58,136 nt of DNA from Bacteroidales bacterium. GTDB taxonomy: Bacteria; Bacteroidota; Bacteroidia; Bacteroidales; JAUNSR01. Positions 34,695-44,200 of this stretch are shown here, in pieces. Below the pieces are notes generated by a model. The model was not told the origin of the DNA, ran no database searches, and saw nothing but the letters and a program-made list of their open reading frames with translations. Position 1 is the stretch's first letter. Each line of letters starts with the position of its first letter. Both the position numbers and the translations under genes were made by a program. The stretch lies in assembly GCA_030539115.1 (NCBI GenBank), contig JAUNSR010000021.1, positions 1-58,136 of the forward strand, in the 5' to 3' direction.

Positions 34695-35288
34695 CTATTG
34701 AAGATATTTCGAATAAAGTTTATTCTCTTTTATAAAATCATATACTTTTTCGTTAAGGAAAAATCTTACATCTTTTCCTCTTGAAAGAGAGTCACGAATA
34801 AATGTTGAAGAGATCTCCATGATAGGAGCATTGACAGCCTTGATGTTTGGATACTCAGGGTCAATATAAATAACATGTCCTCGACGAGGATAAACCATCA
34901 TATTATATTCTTTCTTGATTTTTTCGCTTTGATACCATTTATGAAAGATCAGCCAATTGTCTGCTCCGATAAGAAGAGTGAAACTTCTTTCCGGATACCT
35001 CTCTTTTAATGTTGTAAGTGTATTAATCGTATAAGAGGGGCGTGGAAGCTCAAATTCAATAGTGGATACTTTGAATTTCGGATAGTCATTTATTGCTAAC
35101 TTAACCATTTCAAGCCTTAATTCATCATCAAGTAGAGCCTCTCTTTGCTTTAGCGGACTGTGAGGAGTTAAAACAAACCATATCTCATCCAATCCTTCAA
35201 ATTCCAAAATGTAATTTGCAAGGGCTAAATGACCGATATGAATTGGATTAAAGGATCCTAAAAGTATGCCTGTTCTTGTCTTTTTCAT
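34695..35288 (-). CDS. nadD: Nicotinate-nucleotide adenylyltransferase NadD
   Basis: 197 aa (EC 2.7.7.18). It forms deamido-NAD from nicotinate mononucleotide and ATP. The nucleotidyltransferase motif [18 protein letters not shown] includes the HxGH signature, and the C-terminal [11 protein letters not shown] is the conserved ISSTxIR site. [10 protein letters not shown] and [13 protein letters not shown] match the family. It lies 3 nt after gmk and shares its transcript. Confidence 0.96.
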   Translation of the reverse strand: MKKTRTGILLGSFNPIHIGHLALANYILEFEGLDEIWFVLTPHSPLKQREALLDDELRLEMVKLAINDYPKFKVSTIEFELPRPSYTINTLTTLKERYPERSFTLLIGADNWLIFHKWYQSEKIKKEYNMMVYPRRGHVIYIDPEYPNIKAVNAPIMEISSTFIRDSLSRGKDVRFFLNEKVYDFIKENKLYSKYLQ

Positions 35289-35291
35289 TAT

Positions 35292-35858
35292 CTATTTATT
35301 GAGAAACTCTTGAATAGTTTTTAATGCACACTCTTGGGCGTTTTTTAGATCATCATTGATGATTGTCCTATCAAATTTGTCGGCAAAAGAAAGCTCATAA
35401 GCGGCTCTTTCAATTCTTTTTTCAATAACATCAGGAGCATCTGTTGCTCTTCCCTCCAATCTTTTTCTTAATTCCTGAATGCTCGGTGGCTGAATAAAAA
35501 GACTTATGGCTTTATCACCGTAAAACTTCTTTATATTCATGCCTCCCAAAACATCGACATCAAAAATCACATTCTTACCAAGTTTGGTGAGCCTTTCAAC
35601 TTCGCATTTTAATGTTCCGTAGAATTTATCGGTGTAAACCTCCTCATATTCAAGAAAATCGCCCTGTGAAATCCTTTTTTTGAACTCCTCGGGTGAAAGA
35701 AAATAGTATTCAATTCCATCTTTTTCCTCTCCTCTTGGCAATCTGCTTGTGGCAGAAATGGAAAAAGCTAAGTTTAAATCTTTAGTAAGCAGATAGTTTA
35801 TGATTGTCGACTTTCCGGAACCGGATGGCGCAGAAAAAATTATAAGTTTACCCTCCAT
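35292..35858 (-). CDS. gmk: Guanylate kinase
   Basis: 188 aa (EC 2.7.4.8), phosphorylates GMP to GDP. The P-loop SAPSGSGKSTI (9-19) is followed by the GMP-binding region SISATSRLPRGEEKDGIEYYF, and by EYEEVYTDKFYGT and VIFDVDVLGGMNIK. The RxxxRATDAPDVIEKR lid region is intact. It is placed between yicC (17 nt) and nadD (3 nt), an arrangement common in this phylum. Confidence 0.97.
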   Translation of the reverse strand: MEGKLIIFSAPSGSGKSTIINYLLTKDLNLAFSISATSRLPRGEEKDGIEYYFLSPEEFKKRISQGDFLEYEEVYTDKFYGTLKCEVERLTKLGKNVIFDVDVLGGMNIKKFYGDKAISLFIQPPSIQELRKRLEGRATDAPDVIEKRIERAAYELSFADKFDRTIINDDLKNAQECALKTIQEFLNK

Positions 35859-35875
35859 ATATTTAATATCTCTTT

Positions 35876-36748
35876 TTATAGAACATTCAAAATCTGTTCT
35901 TTGATTTGTTCTAATTCATCTTTCATTCTGACTACCACTTTTTGTAGTTCGGCATGATTGGATTTAGAGCCAAGAGTGTTGATCTCTCTACCCATTTCCT
36001 GACATATAAAACCAAGCTTCTTGCCCTGACCATGGCCTGAGTCCATTGTTTCGATGAAATATTTAAGATGATTGTCAAGGCGATGCTTTTCTTCATTGAT
36101 GTCAAGCTTTTCAATATAATAAATCATCTCCTGTTCAAATCTGTTTTTGTCTATTTCGTAGCCCTCTATTTTTGCAAGTGAATCATAGATTTTTGACTTA
36201 ATCTTTTCGATTCTTTCATTCTCATATTTAGGAACTTCAAGAAGCAGATTGGCGATGTTTTGGATTTTCATTACAAAAAGATCATGAAGCATCTTGCCCT
36301 CCTGAATTCTAAATTCAATAAGACGGTCGATAGCTTCGTTTACAGTTTTCTCAAGCACATCCATTTCCTCTTCATCGATTTCATGAACCTCAGTTTTGAT
36401 GGCTTCAGGCATTCTAAGAAGAATTTGAAACCAATCTTTAGGAAGTTCGACATTAAGCCTGTCTGAAGCATCCTTAATTTGATTGAAATAGCTCTCGAGA
36501 ATTGGAATGTTTATTTTGCTTGAAGTTTCATTGCCAATATTTTCGGAATATATAATGAAGTCTATCTTCCCTCTTTCAAGTTTTTGAGAGATTTTATTTC
36601 TAAAATCCATCTCTTTCTCCCTATAAGAGGAGGCAACTCTCGCTGATAAATCTAATTGTTTGCTATTAAGGGATTTTATTTCTACTGTAATTTTCTTGTT
36701 TGATAGTTCGGCTACAGACTTTCCGAATCCTGTCATTGATTGTATCAT
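35876..36748 (-). CDS. yicC: YicC/YloC family endoribonuclease
   Basis: 290 aa from MIQSMTGFGKS, the universal start of this family; a longer frame adds 17 untypical residues. Conserved segments include VEIKSLNSKQLDL, the C-terminal DINEEKHRLDNHLKYF and GKKLGFICQEMGREINTLGSK. YicC-type proteins have been shown to cut RNA and to influence small-RNA turnover. The gene heads a yicC-gmk-nadD-DUF5063-exonuclease run, so the exonuclease may share in RNA metabolism. Confidence 0.95.
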   Translation of the reverse strand: MIQSMTGFGKSVAELSNKKITVEIKSLNSKQLDLSARVASSYREKEMDFRNKISQKLERGKIDFIIYSENIGNETSSKINIPILESYFNQIKDASDRLNVELPKDWFQILLRMPEAIKTEVHEIDEEEMDVLEKTVNEAIDRLIEFRIQEGKMLHDLFVMKIQNIANLLLEVPKYENERIEKIKSKIYDSLAKIEGYEIDKNRFEQEMIYYIEKLDINEEKHRLDNHLKYFIETMDSGHGQGKKLGFICQEMGREINTLGSKSNHAELQKVVVRMKDELEQIKEQILNVL

Positions 36749-37058
36749 ATCAATATTAGTTTTTGCAAAATTAATCTTAATTCCCGTTAGAACGTTCATA
36801 ATAGATTAAAATTGTGTAATTTTGTGCATCCTTGTTTTATCTGATTGCAGATATATTTTTAAAGATATTATTTAAGGTGTTATTTTCTTGTTTTTTGCAA
36901 TGAAATTTACAAGTAGATTGTTTATTTATTAACCCAAGATAATATTTCATTAATAAATTCATCAAAGAGTTGAGCCTAATAAACCAACCTCTTTTTCTTG
37001 AATGAATAATGGTATAATGCCGATTTTGAGAAATGAGGTCTAACAAAAAAGATATCAA
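36749..37058. other. Divergent intergenic region between yicC and tsaB
   Basis: 310 bases with no gene. A TAATTTTG box at 36817-36824 (plus strand) fits a TAnnTTTG -7 element but is far from tsaB, and no -33 TTTG is at the right distance. No strong hairpin was seen. Confidence 0.4.
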
Positions 37059-37751
37059 ATGGCTGTAATATTAAATATTGAAACTTCAACAAATATATGT
37101 TCTGTCGCTTTGTCAAAAGATGGCGGAATAGAGTTTCATAAAGAGGCATATGAAGGTCCCTCTCACGCAAAAAACTTAGGAGTTTTTGTCGAAGAAGCAT
37201 TAAAGTTTGCTCAATCAAAAAATTTTAAAATAGATGCCGTAGCTGTAAGCTGCGGACCCGGTTCTTACACCGGACTTAGAATCGGAGTCTCCGAGGCTAA
37301 GGGCCTTTGCTTTGGACTTGATGTGCCATTGATTGCTGTAAACACTCTTCAGGTTCTAACAACCAATGTTATGTTTAACGGTCATTTTGATGAAACTGCC
37401 TATTTTTGCCCAATGATAGATGCACGTCGTATGGAGGTTTACTCCGCAATTTATGACCTTTCATTAAATGAGATAAAACCAATTTCGGCAGATATTATAG
37501 ATGATAATTCTTATAAGAAAATTTTGGATAAGAATATTGTTTACTTCTTTGGCGATGGGGCTTCAAAATGTGAAAAGGTTATAAATCATCCAAATGCACG
37601 TTTCATTCAGTCAATTCTTCCTATTGCCTATGATATGGTGGCTCTTGCTGAAATCGCCTTTAGAAAATCTGATTTTAAGGATGTTGCATATTTTGAACCT
37701 TTTTATTTAAAAGAGTTTGTAGCGACAAAACCTAAAAATAAAGTTATTTGA
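37059..37751 (+). CDS. tsaB: tRNA t6A biosynthesis protein TsaB
   Basis: 230 aa. It starts MAVILNIETSTNICSVALSK, and the ASKHA-fold motif VAVSCGPGSYTGLRIGVSEAKGL is the TsaB signature. It supports TsaD and TsaE in making threonylcarbamoyl-adenosine at position 37 of ANN-reading tRNAs. TsaB lacks the metal-binding residues of TsaD, which is normal. It lies 55 nt before the DUF4290 gene and forms the start of a plus-strand group through rimM. Confidence 0.95.
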   Translation: MAVILNIETSTNICSVALSKDGGIEFHKEAYEGPSHAKNLGVFVEEALKFAQSKNFKIDAVAVSCGPGSYTGLRIGVSEAKGLCFGLDVPLIAVNTLQVLTTNVMFNGHFDETAYFCPMIDARRMEVYSAIYDLSLNEIKPISADIIDDNSYKKILDKNIVYFFGDGASKCEKVINHPNARFIQSILPIAYDMVALAEIAFRKSDFKDVAYFEPFYLKEFVATKPKNKVI

Positions 37752-37806
37752 TATTTAGATATTTACACTTAAAGAGAGTATCTTCGCCAAACATAAAGTC
37801 AGTCTT

Positions 37807-38415
37807 ATGAAAGAGATTCAATATAATACACAACAAAAGAAACTTGTTTTGCCTGAATACGGCAGAAATGTACAAAGTATGGTCGATTACGCTTGTACAA
37901 TTGAAGATAAAGAGGAGAGAACCCGCTGCGCTAAGTCAATAATTAGTATTATGGGCAATCTTTTTCCTCATCTTAGAGATATTGAGGACTTTAAACATAA
38001 GTTGTGGGATCATCTTGCCATTATGTCTGATTTTAAGCTTGATATAGACTATCCTTATGAGATTATAAGGAAAGAAAACCTTTATACTAAGCCTGAAATT
38101 GTTAAATATTCACTTAAAGAGGTGCGTTTTCGCCATTATGGCAAGACTATAGAGATGATGCTTGAAAAGGCAAAGAATATTGAGGATGATAATCAAAGGA
38201 CACAGCTTCTTTCCATGATTGCCAATCATATAAAAAGAGGACATTTGGCCCTTACTTCCGATTCGGATGCTGAGGATGAGAAGATTTGCAAGGATATAAA
38301 TTTATATACCGAAAACAAATTCCAACTCGATGTGGCTTCCTTGAACATTAAAACACCCAAGGATGAGAATAAACGAAAGAATAAGTCGAATATGATAAGA
38401 AGAGCGGTTAGATAA
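37807..38415 (+). CDS. DUF4290 family protein
   Basis: 202 aa, soluble, helical. YNTQQKKLVLPEYGRNVQSM, YACTIEDKEERTRCAKSII, NLFPHLRDIEDFKHKLWDH and EVRFRHYGKTIEMMLEKA are the conserved blocks of DUF4290, a Bacteroidota family regularly found just upstream of murA and rimM. Function unknown; the repeated pattern of paired helices could be a protein-interaction surface. The stop codon lies inside the loop of the terminator that follows, so the gene and terminator overlap. Confidence 0.9.
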   Translation: MKEIQYNTQQKKLVLPEYGRNVQSMVDYACTIEDKEERTRCAKSIISIMGNLFPHLRDIEDFKHKLWDHLAIMSDFKLDIDYPYEIIRKENLYTKPEIVKYSLKEVRFRHYGKTIEMMLEKAKNIEDDNQRTQLLSMIANHIKRGHLALTSDSDAEDEKICKDINLYTENKFQLDVASLNIKTPKDENKRKNKSNMIRRAVR

Positions 38416-38427
38416 ACCGCTTTTTTT
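38403..38427 (+). terminator. Terminator overlapping the end of the DUF4290 gene
   Basis: AGCGGTT 38403-38409 pairs with AACCGCT 38415-38421, followed by T7. The stop codon TAA (38413-38415) spans the loop and first base of the 3' arm. Confidence 0.8.
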
Positions 38428-38767
38428 ATGATTATGTTTTCCCTTGTAAGCTTTATTTGAGGGCTGTTTTTGAAAATCGAAGCTTTTTTCAGGAATAAGT
38501 TCTTATTGCTGAGCAATTGCAGTATAAAAGAGATATGTTTTTATCTCATATTTTTAAATATCAATCTTGTTTTAAATCAAATCATAGGACACATATCCCT
38601 CTTTTGCCATTATTAAAGGGGGTTAATAAATAAGTTTTTAAAGATTACTGATATATCTTTGAGAATTAGTGTTTTTTTCATCAATAATATTAATTATCTT
38701 TATTCAATCGGAAGCAATCCGAATCAAAACTACATTTTTACATATAAACAATTAATACATCCCATAT
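38428..38767. other. Intergenic leader upstream of murA
   Basis: About 340 bases. It contains two hairpins (TTGC-TGA-GCAA near 38508-38518, and GAGATA/TATCTC near 38531-38548 followed by a T-run) and a TATCTTTG -7-like box at 38654-38661 that could start the murA-rimM transcript. No coding region seen. Confidence 0.45.
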
Positions 38768-40075
38768 ATGTCATCTTTTGTAATTGATGGAGGCCACAAA
38801 ATGCAAGGCGTTTTGACTCCCCAAGGTGCTAAAAATGAAGCCTTACAAATTATTTGTGCAACTTTACTTACTCCTGAAGAGATTATTGTGGAGAATATTC
38901 CTGATATTCTTGATGTAAACAATCTTATACAGCTTCTAAGAGATATGGGTGTTAAGGTTTCTCATCTTTCTGCCGACAGCTATAGCTTTAAAGCCAATGA
39001 TATCGACCTTACATATCTTCGTTCGGATGAGTTCCTTAAAAAAAGCTCCTCTTTAAGAGGGTCTGTAATGATTATAGGTCCTCTTTTGACACGTTTCGGC
39101 TACGCTTTGCTTCCAAAGCCTGGAGGAGATAAAATAGGAAGAAGGCGTCTTGACACTCATTTTGTCGGATTGCAAAAATTGGGCGCTGTTTTTAATTACA
39201 ATATTGACCGTCAGATTTATGAAATCTCCGCTCCTAAAGGGTTAAACGGTGAATATATGCTTCTTGACGAGGCTTCTGTGACGGGAACTGCAAACATTGT
39301 AATGGCTGCAGTCCTTGCCAAAGGAGTCACCACCATTTATAATGCCGCCTGCGAACCTTATCTTCAGCAGCTTTGTAAAATGTTGAATAGAATGGGGGCG
39401 AAAATATCAGGAGTCGGTTCAAATCTTCTTACTATCACCGGCGTTGACTCTTTGGGCGGTACTGCTCATTCTGTGCTTCCTGATATGATAGAAGTTGGAA
39501 GTTTTATTGGAATGGCGGCAATGACAGGCTCTGAGATAACAATCAAAAATGTTTCTTTTGAGAATCTTGGAATTATCCCTGATAGTTTTAGAAGGCTCGG
39601 AATCACTGTCGGTCAGATAGGTGATGACCTTTATATCCCACCTCACGATCATTATGAGATTGAGTCCTTTATCGATGGCTCTATAATGAATATTTCTGAC
39701 GCTCCTTGGCCCGGCTTGACTCCTGATCTCCTCAGCGTTCTTCTTGTGACCGCCACTCAAGCAAAAGGAAGCGTTCTTATTCATCAAAAGATGTTTGAAA
39801 GCCGACTTTTCTTTGTCGATAAACTCATCGATATGGGAGCGCAGATTATTCTTTGCGATCCGCATCGCGCTACTGTTATCGGCTTGGACAATCAGGTAAA
39901 GTTAAGACCGTCAGTAATGACCTCGCCGGATATCAGAGCCGGTATTGCACTTGTTATTGCCGCAATGTCGGCAGATGGCACAAGTACGATACATAATATA
40001 GACCAAATAGACAGAGGTTATCAAAATATTGATAAGCGGCTTAACGCCATTGGCGCAAGAATAACAAGAATTTAA
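38768..40075 (+). CDS. murA: UDP-N-acetylglucosamine 1-carboxyvinyltransferase (MurA)
   Basis: 435 aa (EC 2.5.1.7), first committed step of peptidoglycan precursor synthesis in the cytoplasm. The active-site pair Lys22-Asn23 lies in GAKNEALQ. The loop that carries Cys115 in E. coli reads PKPGGDKIGRRRLDTHF, with Asp121 at the Cys position. This Asp form is known in several bacteria, is active, and is insensitive to fosfomycin. The rest of the six-fold repeat fold (for example VTGTANIVMAAVLAKG and TGSEITIKNVSFENLGI) is intact. It lies 12 nt before rimM. Confidence 0.97.
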   Translation: MSSFVIDGGHKMQGVLTPQGAKNEALQIICATLLTPEEIIVENIPDILDVNNLIQLLRDMGVKVSHLSADSYSFKANDIDLTYLRSDEFLKKSSSLRGSVMIIGPLLTRFGYALLPKPGGDKIGRRRLDTHFVGLQKLGAVFNYNIDRQIYEISAPKGLNGEYMLLDEASVTGTANIVMAAVLAKGVTTIYNAACEPYLQQLCKMLNRMGAKISGVGSNLLTITGVDSLGGTAHSVLPDMIEVGSFIGMAAMTGSEITIKNVSFENLGIIPDSFRRLGITVGQIGDDLYIPPHDHYEIESFIDGSIMNISDAPWPGLTPDLLSVLLVTATQAKGSVLIHQKMFESRLFFVDKLIDMGAQIILCDPHRATVIGLDNQVKLRPSVMTSPDIRAGIALVIAAMSADGTSTIHNIDQIDRGYQNIDKRLNAIGARITRI

Positions 40076-40087
40076 TCTTTCCATAAC

Positions 40088-40615
40088 ATGATAAAAAGAG
40101 ACGAAATAATTAAAATTGGTCAGTTCAACAAACCTCATGGACTTGATGGCGAGATTAGTTTTACTTTTACTGATGATATTTTTGATAGAGAAGATTCTCC
40201 CTATATTGTATGTCCGATCGACGGCATATTCGTGCCATTCTTTATCGAGGAATATAGATTCCGTTCAGATAATATGGCTTTGGTAAAACTAATTGATATA
40301 GATTCTGCTGAAAAGGCAAGAATGTTTACCAATTTGGATGTCTATTATCCAAAAAAATACATTAAAGATGAGGAGGCTTTCACCACAGGAAAGGATTTCT
40401 TTCTCGATTATACAGTCTTTGACATTGAATACGGCAAGCTTGGAGTCATTACTTCAATAGACGATTCCACTGCAAATGTTTTGTTCGTTATTGAAGATGA
40501 TAATGAAGAGGTGGTTCTGGTGCCTGCCGTTGATGAATTTGTCGAATCTATTGACAATGACAAAAAAGAGATTCATCTTAAGCTTCCTCACGGCTTTCTA
40601 CACATTAATTCTTAA
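40088..40615 (+). CDS. rimM: Ribosome maturation factor RimM
   Basis: 175 aa. The N-terminal barrel contains KIGQFNKPHGLDGEISF, the family signature, and the C-terminal PRC-barrel contains FLDYTVFDIEYGKLGVITSI and VVLVPAVDEFVESID. It binds S19 and supports 16S rRNA processing in 30S assembly. trmD, rpsP and rplS, its usual partners in proteobacteria, are absent; the murA-rimM pairing is the Bacteroidota arrangement. Two hairpins with T-runs follow. Confidence 0.95.
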   Translation: MIKRDEIIKIGQFNKPHGLDGEISFTFTDDIFDREDSPYIVCPIDGIFVPFFIEEYRFRSDNMALVKLIDIDSAEKARMFTNLDVYYPKKYIKDEEAFTTGKDFFLDYTVFDIEYGKLGVITSIDDSTANVLFVIEDDNEEVVLVPAVDEFVESIDNDKKEIHLKLPHGFLHINS

Positions 40616-40683
40616 GCTGAAATATTATCGGCAATTAATGTAAGCGAAAATATCATTCCGCTAAATAATAGTAAAGAGTGTTT

Positions 40684-40710
40684 GCTGTAAATTTAAGTAC
40701 AGCCTTTTTA
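40684..40710 (+). terminator. First of two tandem terminators after rimM
   Basis: GCTGTA 40684-40689 pairs with TACAGC 40698-40703, followed by CTTTTTA. Weaker than the next one. Confidence 0.55.
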
Positions 40711-40715
40711 CGGGA

Positions 40716-40763
40716 AAAGACAGATTAATGGATTCAGTATCCCTTTAATCTGTCTTTTTTTTT
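40716..40763 (+). terminator. Second, strong terminator after rimM
   Basis: A perfect 13-bp stem (40716-40728 with 40745-40757), 16-nt loop, and a T-run to 40763. Confidence 0.9.
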
Positions 40764-41211
40764 GTGCTTTTGCTAAACAGTAAGTTGGAGTATATTATCA
40801 TTGGTCAATCATTCGGACTTAAATATTTTGCTTTGTCAAAAATCTTGATAAAATCAAATATATTTTACATAAATCTTAAGTAATAATAAAAATACTACAT
40901 AATGATATTTTGAAATGCGGTGCGGTAAGTGTCAAAAACATAAATAATACTTCCAAAAGATAGAAAATTGCTCAATAAAGTAAATAAATAAAGCAAAAAT
41001 CAATAAAAAAGTAATAAAAATGAACAAATTAGAAATATGTTTATATATTTGCAATGAAAAAATATAGAATATATATAAAAGAGATAAAACAACATGACCA
41101 TTTTGATGGTGCAGCCAATACTTTGATTAAACCTGCAATATATTCTTGAAAAATGCCCTATAGGTTGAATTGTCTCTAAGATATTGATGTTAATAGAATA
41201 ATTTTTTAGTT
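40764..41211. promoter_or_regulatory. Leader region of gltBD
   Basis: About 450 bases, A-rich. A TATATTTG -7-like box occupies 41044-41051, but no clear -33 TTTG is present. Three bases later an ATG opens a 31-codon frame (41054-41149) that ends 62 nt before gltB. No known riboswitch was recognised. Confidence 0.4.
41054..41149 (+). CDS. Possible 31-aa leader peptide upstream of gltB
   Basis: A short frame starting MKKYRIYIKEIKQHDHFDG and ending before a TGA at 41147-41149. Its ATG begins three bases after a TATATTTG -7 box, so a transcript from that box would be leaderless or nearly so. There are no glutamine or glutamate codon runs that would suggest attenuation apart from single residues. 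It could be chance; composition alone allows frames of this size. Listed only because of the promoter position and the plausible residue make-up. Confidence 0.2.
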   Translation: MKKYRIYIKEIKQHDHFDGAANTLIKPAIYS

Positions 41212-44200
41212 ATGCAAAGTCAGTTTCCTTTTAAACAGGGTCTTTATGACCCCACTTATGAACATGACGCGTGTGGTGTAGGTTTGTTGGTAAACATACA
41301 TGGAGGTAAATCGCACGAAGTTGTTGAGCGTGGTTTGCGTGTTTTAGAGAATATGGTCCATCGAGGTGCTGAAGGAGCTGATTCCAAAACGGGAGATGGT
41401 GCAGGTATTCTGCTTCAGATACCTCATGAATTTATCCTTCTTCAAGGAATACCGGTTCCGGAAAAAGGAAAGTATGGTTCGGGACTGCTTTTTCTGTCTA
41501 AGGATGAAAAAGAACAATCTTTATGTTTGGATATTCTTAAACAGACACTTTTGGAAGAGGAATTGAATCTTCTTGCAATAAGGGATGTGCCGGTCGACAA
41601 TTCTATTTTGGGTAAAGTTGCAAAAAGTGCCGAACCTGATATAAAGCAAATTTTTATTACAGGCAAAGCCGATCAAAACGAATTGGAGCGTGCGCTCTAT
41701 ATTTTTAGAAAAAGATTTGAGAAAAAAATACTTCAATCATCACTCAAGGTTAAAAGGAGTTGTTATTTTCCATCTCTTTCAACAAAAAACATTGTTTACA
41801 AAGGTATGTTGAGTTCCACTCAACTTCGTTATTACTATAAAGATCTTACCAACCCCTATTTCACTTCCGGCTTGGCTTTGGTTCATTCAAGGTTTTCAAC
41901 CAATACTTTCCCAACATGGGATTTGGCACAGCCATTCCGCCTTTTAGGACACAACGGTGAGATAAATACAATAAGGGGAAACAGAAGCTGGATGGAGGCA
42001 AGGGAAAGTGTGCTTAATCCGGGCAATCTTTGCGACTTGTCAAAGATTACTCCAATTCTTCAACCCGAGATGAGCGATTCAGCATCGCTTGACAATGTTC
42101 TCGAATTCTTTGTCATGTCAGGATTATCATTACCTCATGCCTTATCTATGTTGGTACCCGAGAGTTTCAATGATAAAAATCCTATATCTTCCGAATTGAA
42201 ATCTTTCTATGAATATCATTCCATTTTGATGGAGCCATGGGATGGTCCGGCTGCTCTTTTATTCTCTGACGGCAGATATGCGGGAGGAATGCTTGACAGA
42301 AACGGACTTCGTCCTGCACGTTATCTTATCACAAAAGACAATATGATGGTGATTGCCTCCGAAGCGGGTGTGCTTCCTTTCGAGGCATCGGAAATCAAGG
42401 AGAAAGGCAGACTTCGTCCGGGTAAAATAGTTATGGTTGACACCGAAAAAGGCGAAGTCCATTATGATGCGGAAATTAAAAAGGAGCTTGCATCGTTGAA
42501 TCCCTATCAGGAGTGGCTTACAAAAAACAGAATGCATCTTGAGAATATTACCTCAGGAAGAACTGTTCCAAACAGCGTTGACAACTATCCTCAGTTGATG
42601 AGGACATTTGGTTATCATAAAGAGGATATCGATAAGCTCATTATTCCAATGACAACATCGGGGGCAGAGCCTACCGCTTCAATGGGAAATGACACTCCGT
42701 TGTCTGTTCTATCTGACAAGCCCCAGCGATTGTTCAACTATTTCCGTCAACAATTTGCTCAGGTTACTAATCCTCCTATCGACCCAATCAGGGAATCCCT
42801 TGTTATGTCTTTAGAGGGCTACATAGGTGCAATCGACATGAATCTTCTCGAACCTTCGCCAGAACTTTGCAAAATGGTTAAGCTTAAAGAACCTATTTTG
42901 ACCAACCAGCAGCTTGACATACTCTGTAATCTAAGGTATAAAGGTTTCAGAACAGAAAAGATAAAAATGCTTTTCCCTGTTGCTGAGGGCGCAAAAGGTC
43001 TTGAAAAGGCTCTTGATATTCTTTGTCTTGAAGCAGAGAAGGCTGTGGATGCAGGTTTTAATTATTTAGTTATCACAGACAGAGGCGTTACTGCTGAATT
43101 GGCTCCGATACCTTCACTGCTTGCTATTGCCGCCGTTCACAATTATCTTATATCAAAGAGAAAGCGTGTTCAGATAGCTCTTATTCTTGAAACTGCCGAA
43201 CCAAGAGAGATAATGCATTTTGCCCTTTTGTTTGGTTATGGTGCAAGTGCTATTAACCCATATCTTGCTTATGCCGCTATCGACAATCAAATACAGCAAC
43301 AAAATATTTTGCTCGATTTTGCCACCGCTCAGCACAACTATATAAAGGCAGTCTGCAAAGGACTTCTTAAAGTGATGTCTAAAATGGGAATTTCCACTCT
43401 TATGAGCTATAAGGGAGCGAAAATCTTTGAAGCTGTCGGCATATCAAACAATGTAATCGACAAATATTTCGGTTCAACATCTTCAAAGATTCAGGGAATA
43501 GACTTAAACGATATAGCACAAGAGGTTATAAATCCTCATAAAGAGGCATTTGTCGACCCAATACTTCATCCCGACGTTCTTGACAATCTTGGACTCTATA
43601 GTTATAGAAAAGATGGCGAGCTTCATTCCTGGAACCCTGAAACAATCTCAGCTTTGCAGCTTGCCACACGACTTGGAAGCTATAAAAAGTTTAAAGAGTT
43701 TACAAATATCATTGATGGCAAGAGCCAACCGATGTTTATACGTGATTTTATTGACTATAAGAAAAATCCAATTTCTATCGATGAGGTTGAGCCTGTTGAA
43801 AGCATTACCAAAAGATTTATGACCGGGGCAATGTCCTTTGGTTCAATCAGCAAAGAGGCGCATGAAGCCATGGCAATTGCAATGAATAAACTTGGAGGCA
43901 GAAGCAATACAGGAGAGGGTGGAGAAGATCCTGAACGATTTAAACCGCGTGAAGATAATTCCTCGGCACGTTCTGCCATTAAGCAAGTTGCTTCAGGACG
44001 ATTTGGCGTTACTACAGAATATTTGGTTAATGCTGATGAGATTCAAATAAAAGTTGCCCAAGGAGCAAAGCCGGGAGAAGGAGGGCAGCTGCCGGGATTT
44101 AAAGTAAATGAAGTGATTGCAAAAACACGACACTCTATTGCCGGCATCTCTTTGATTTCTCCTCCGCCTCATCATGACATCTACTCAATTGAAGACTTGG

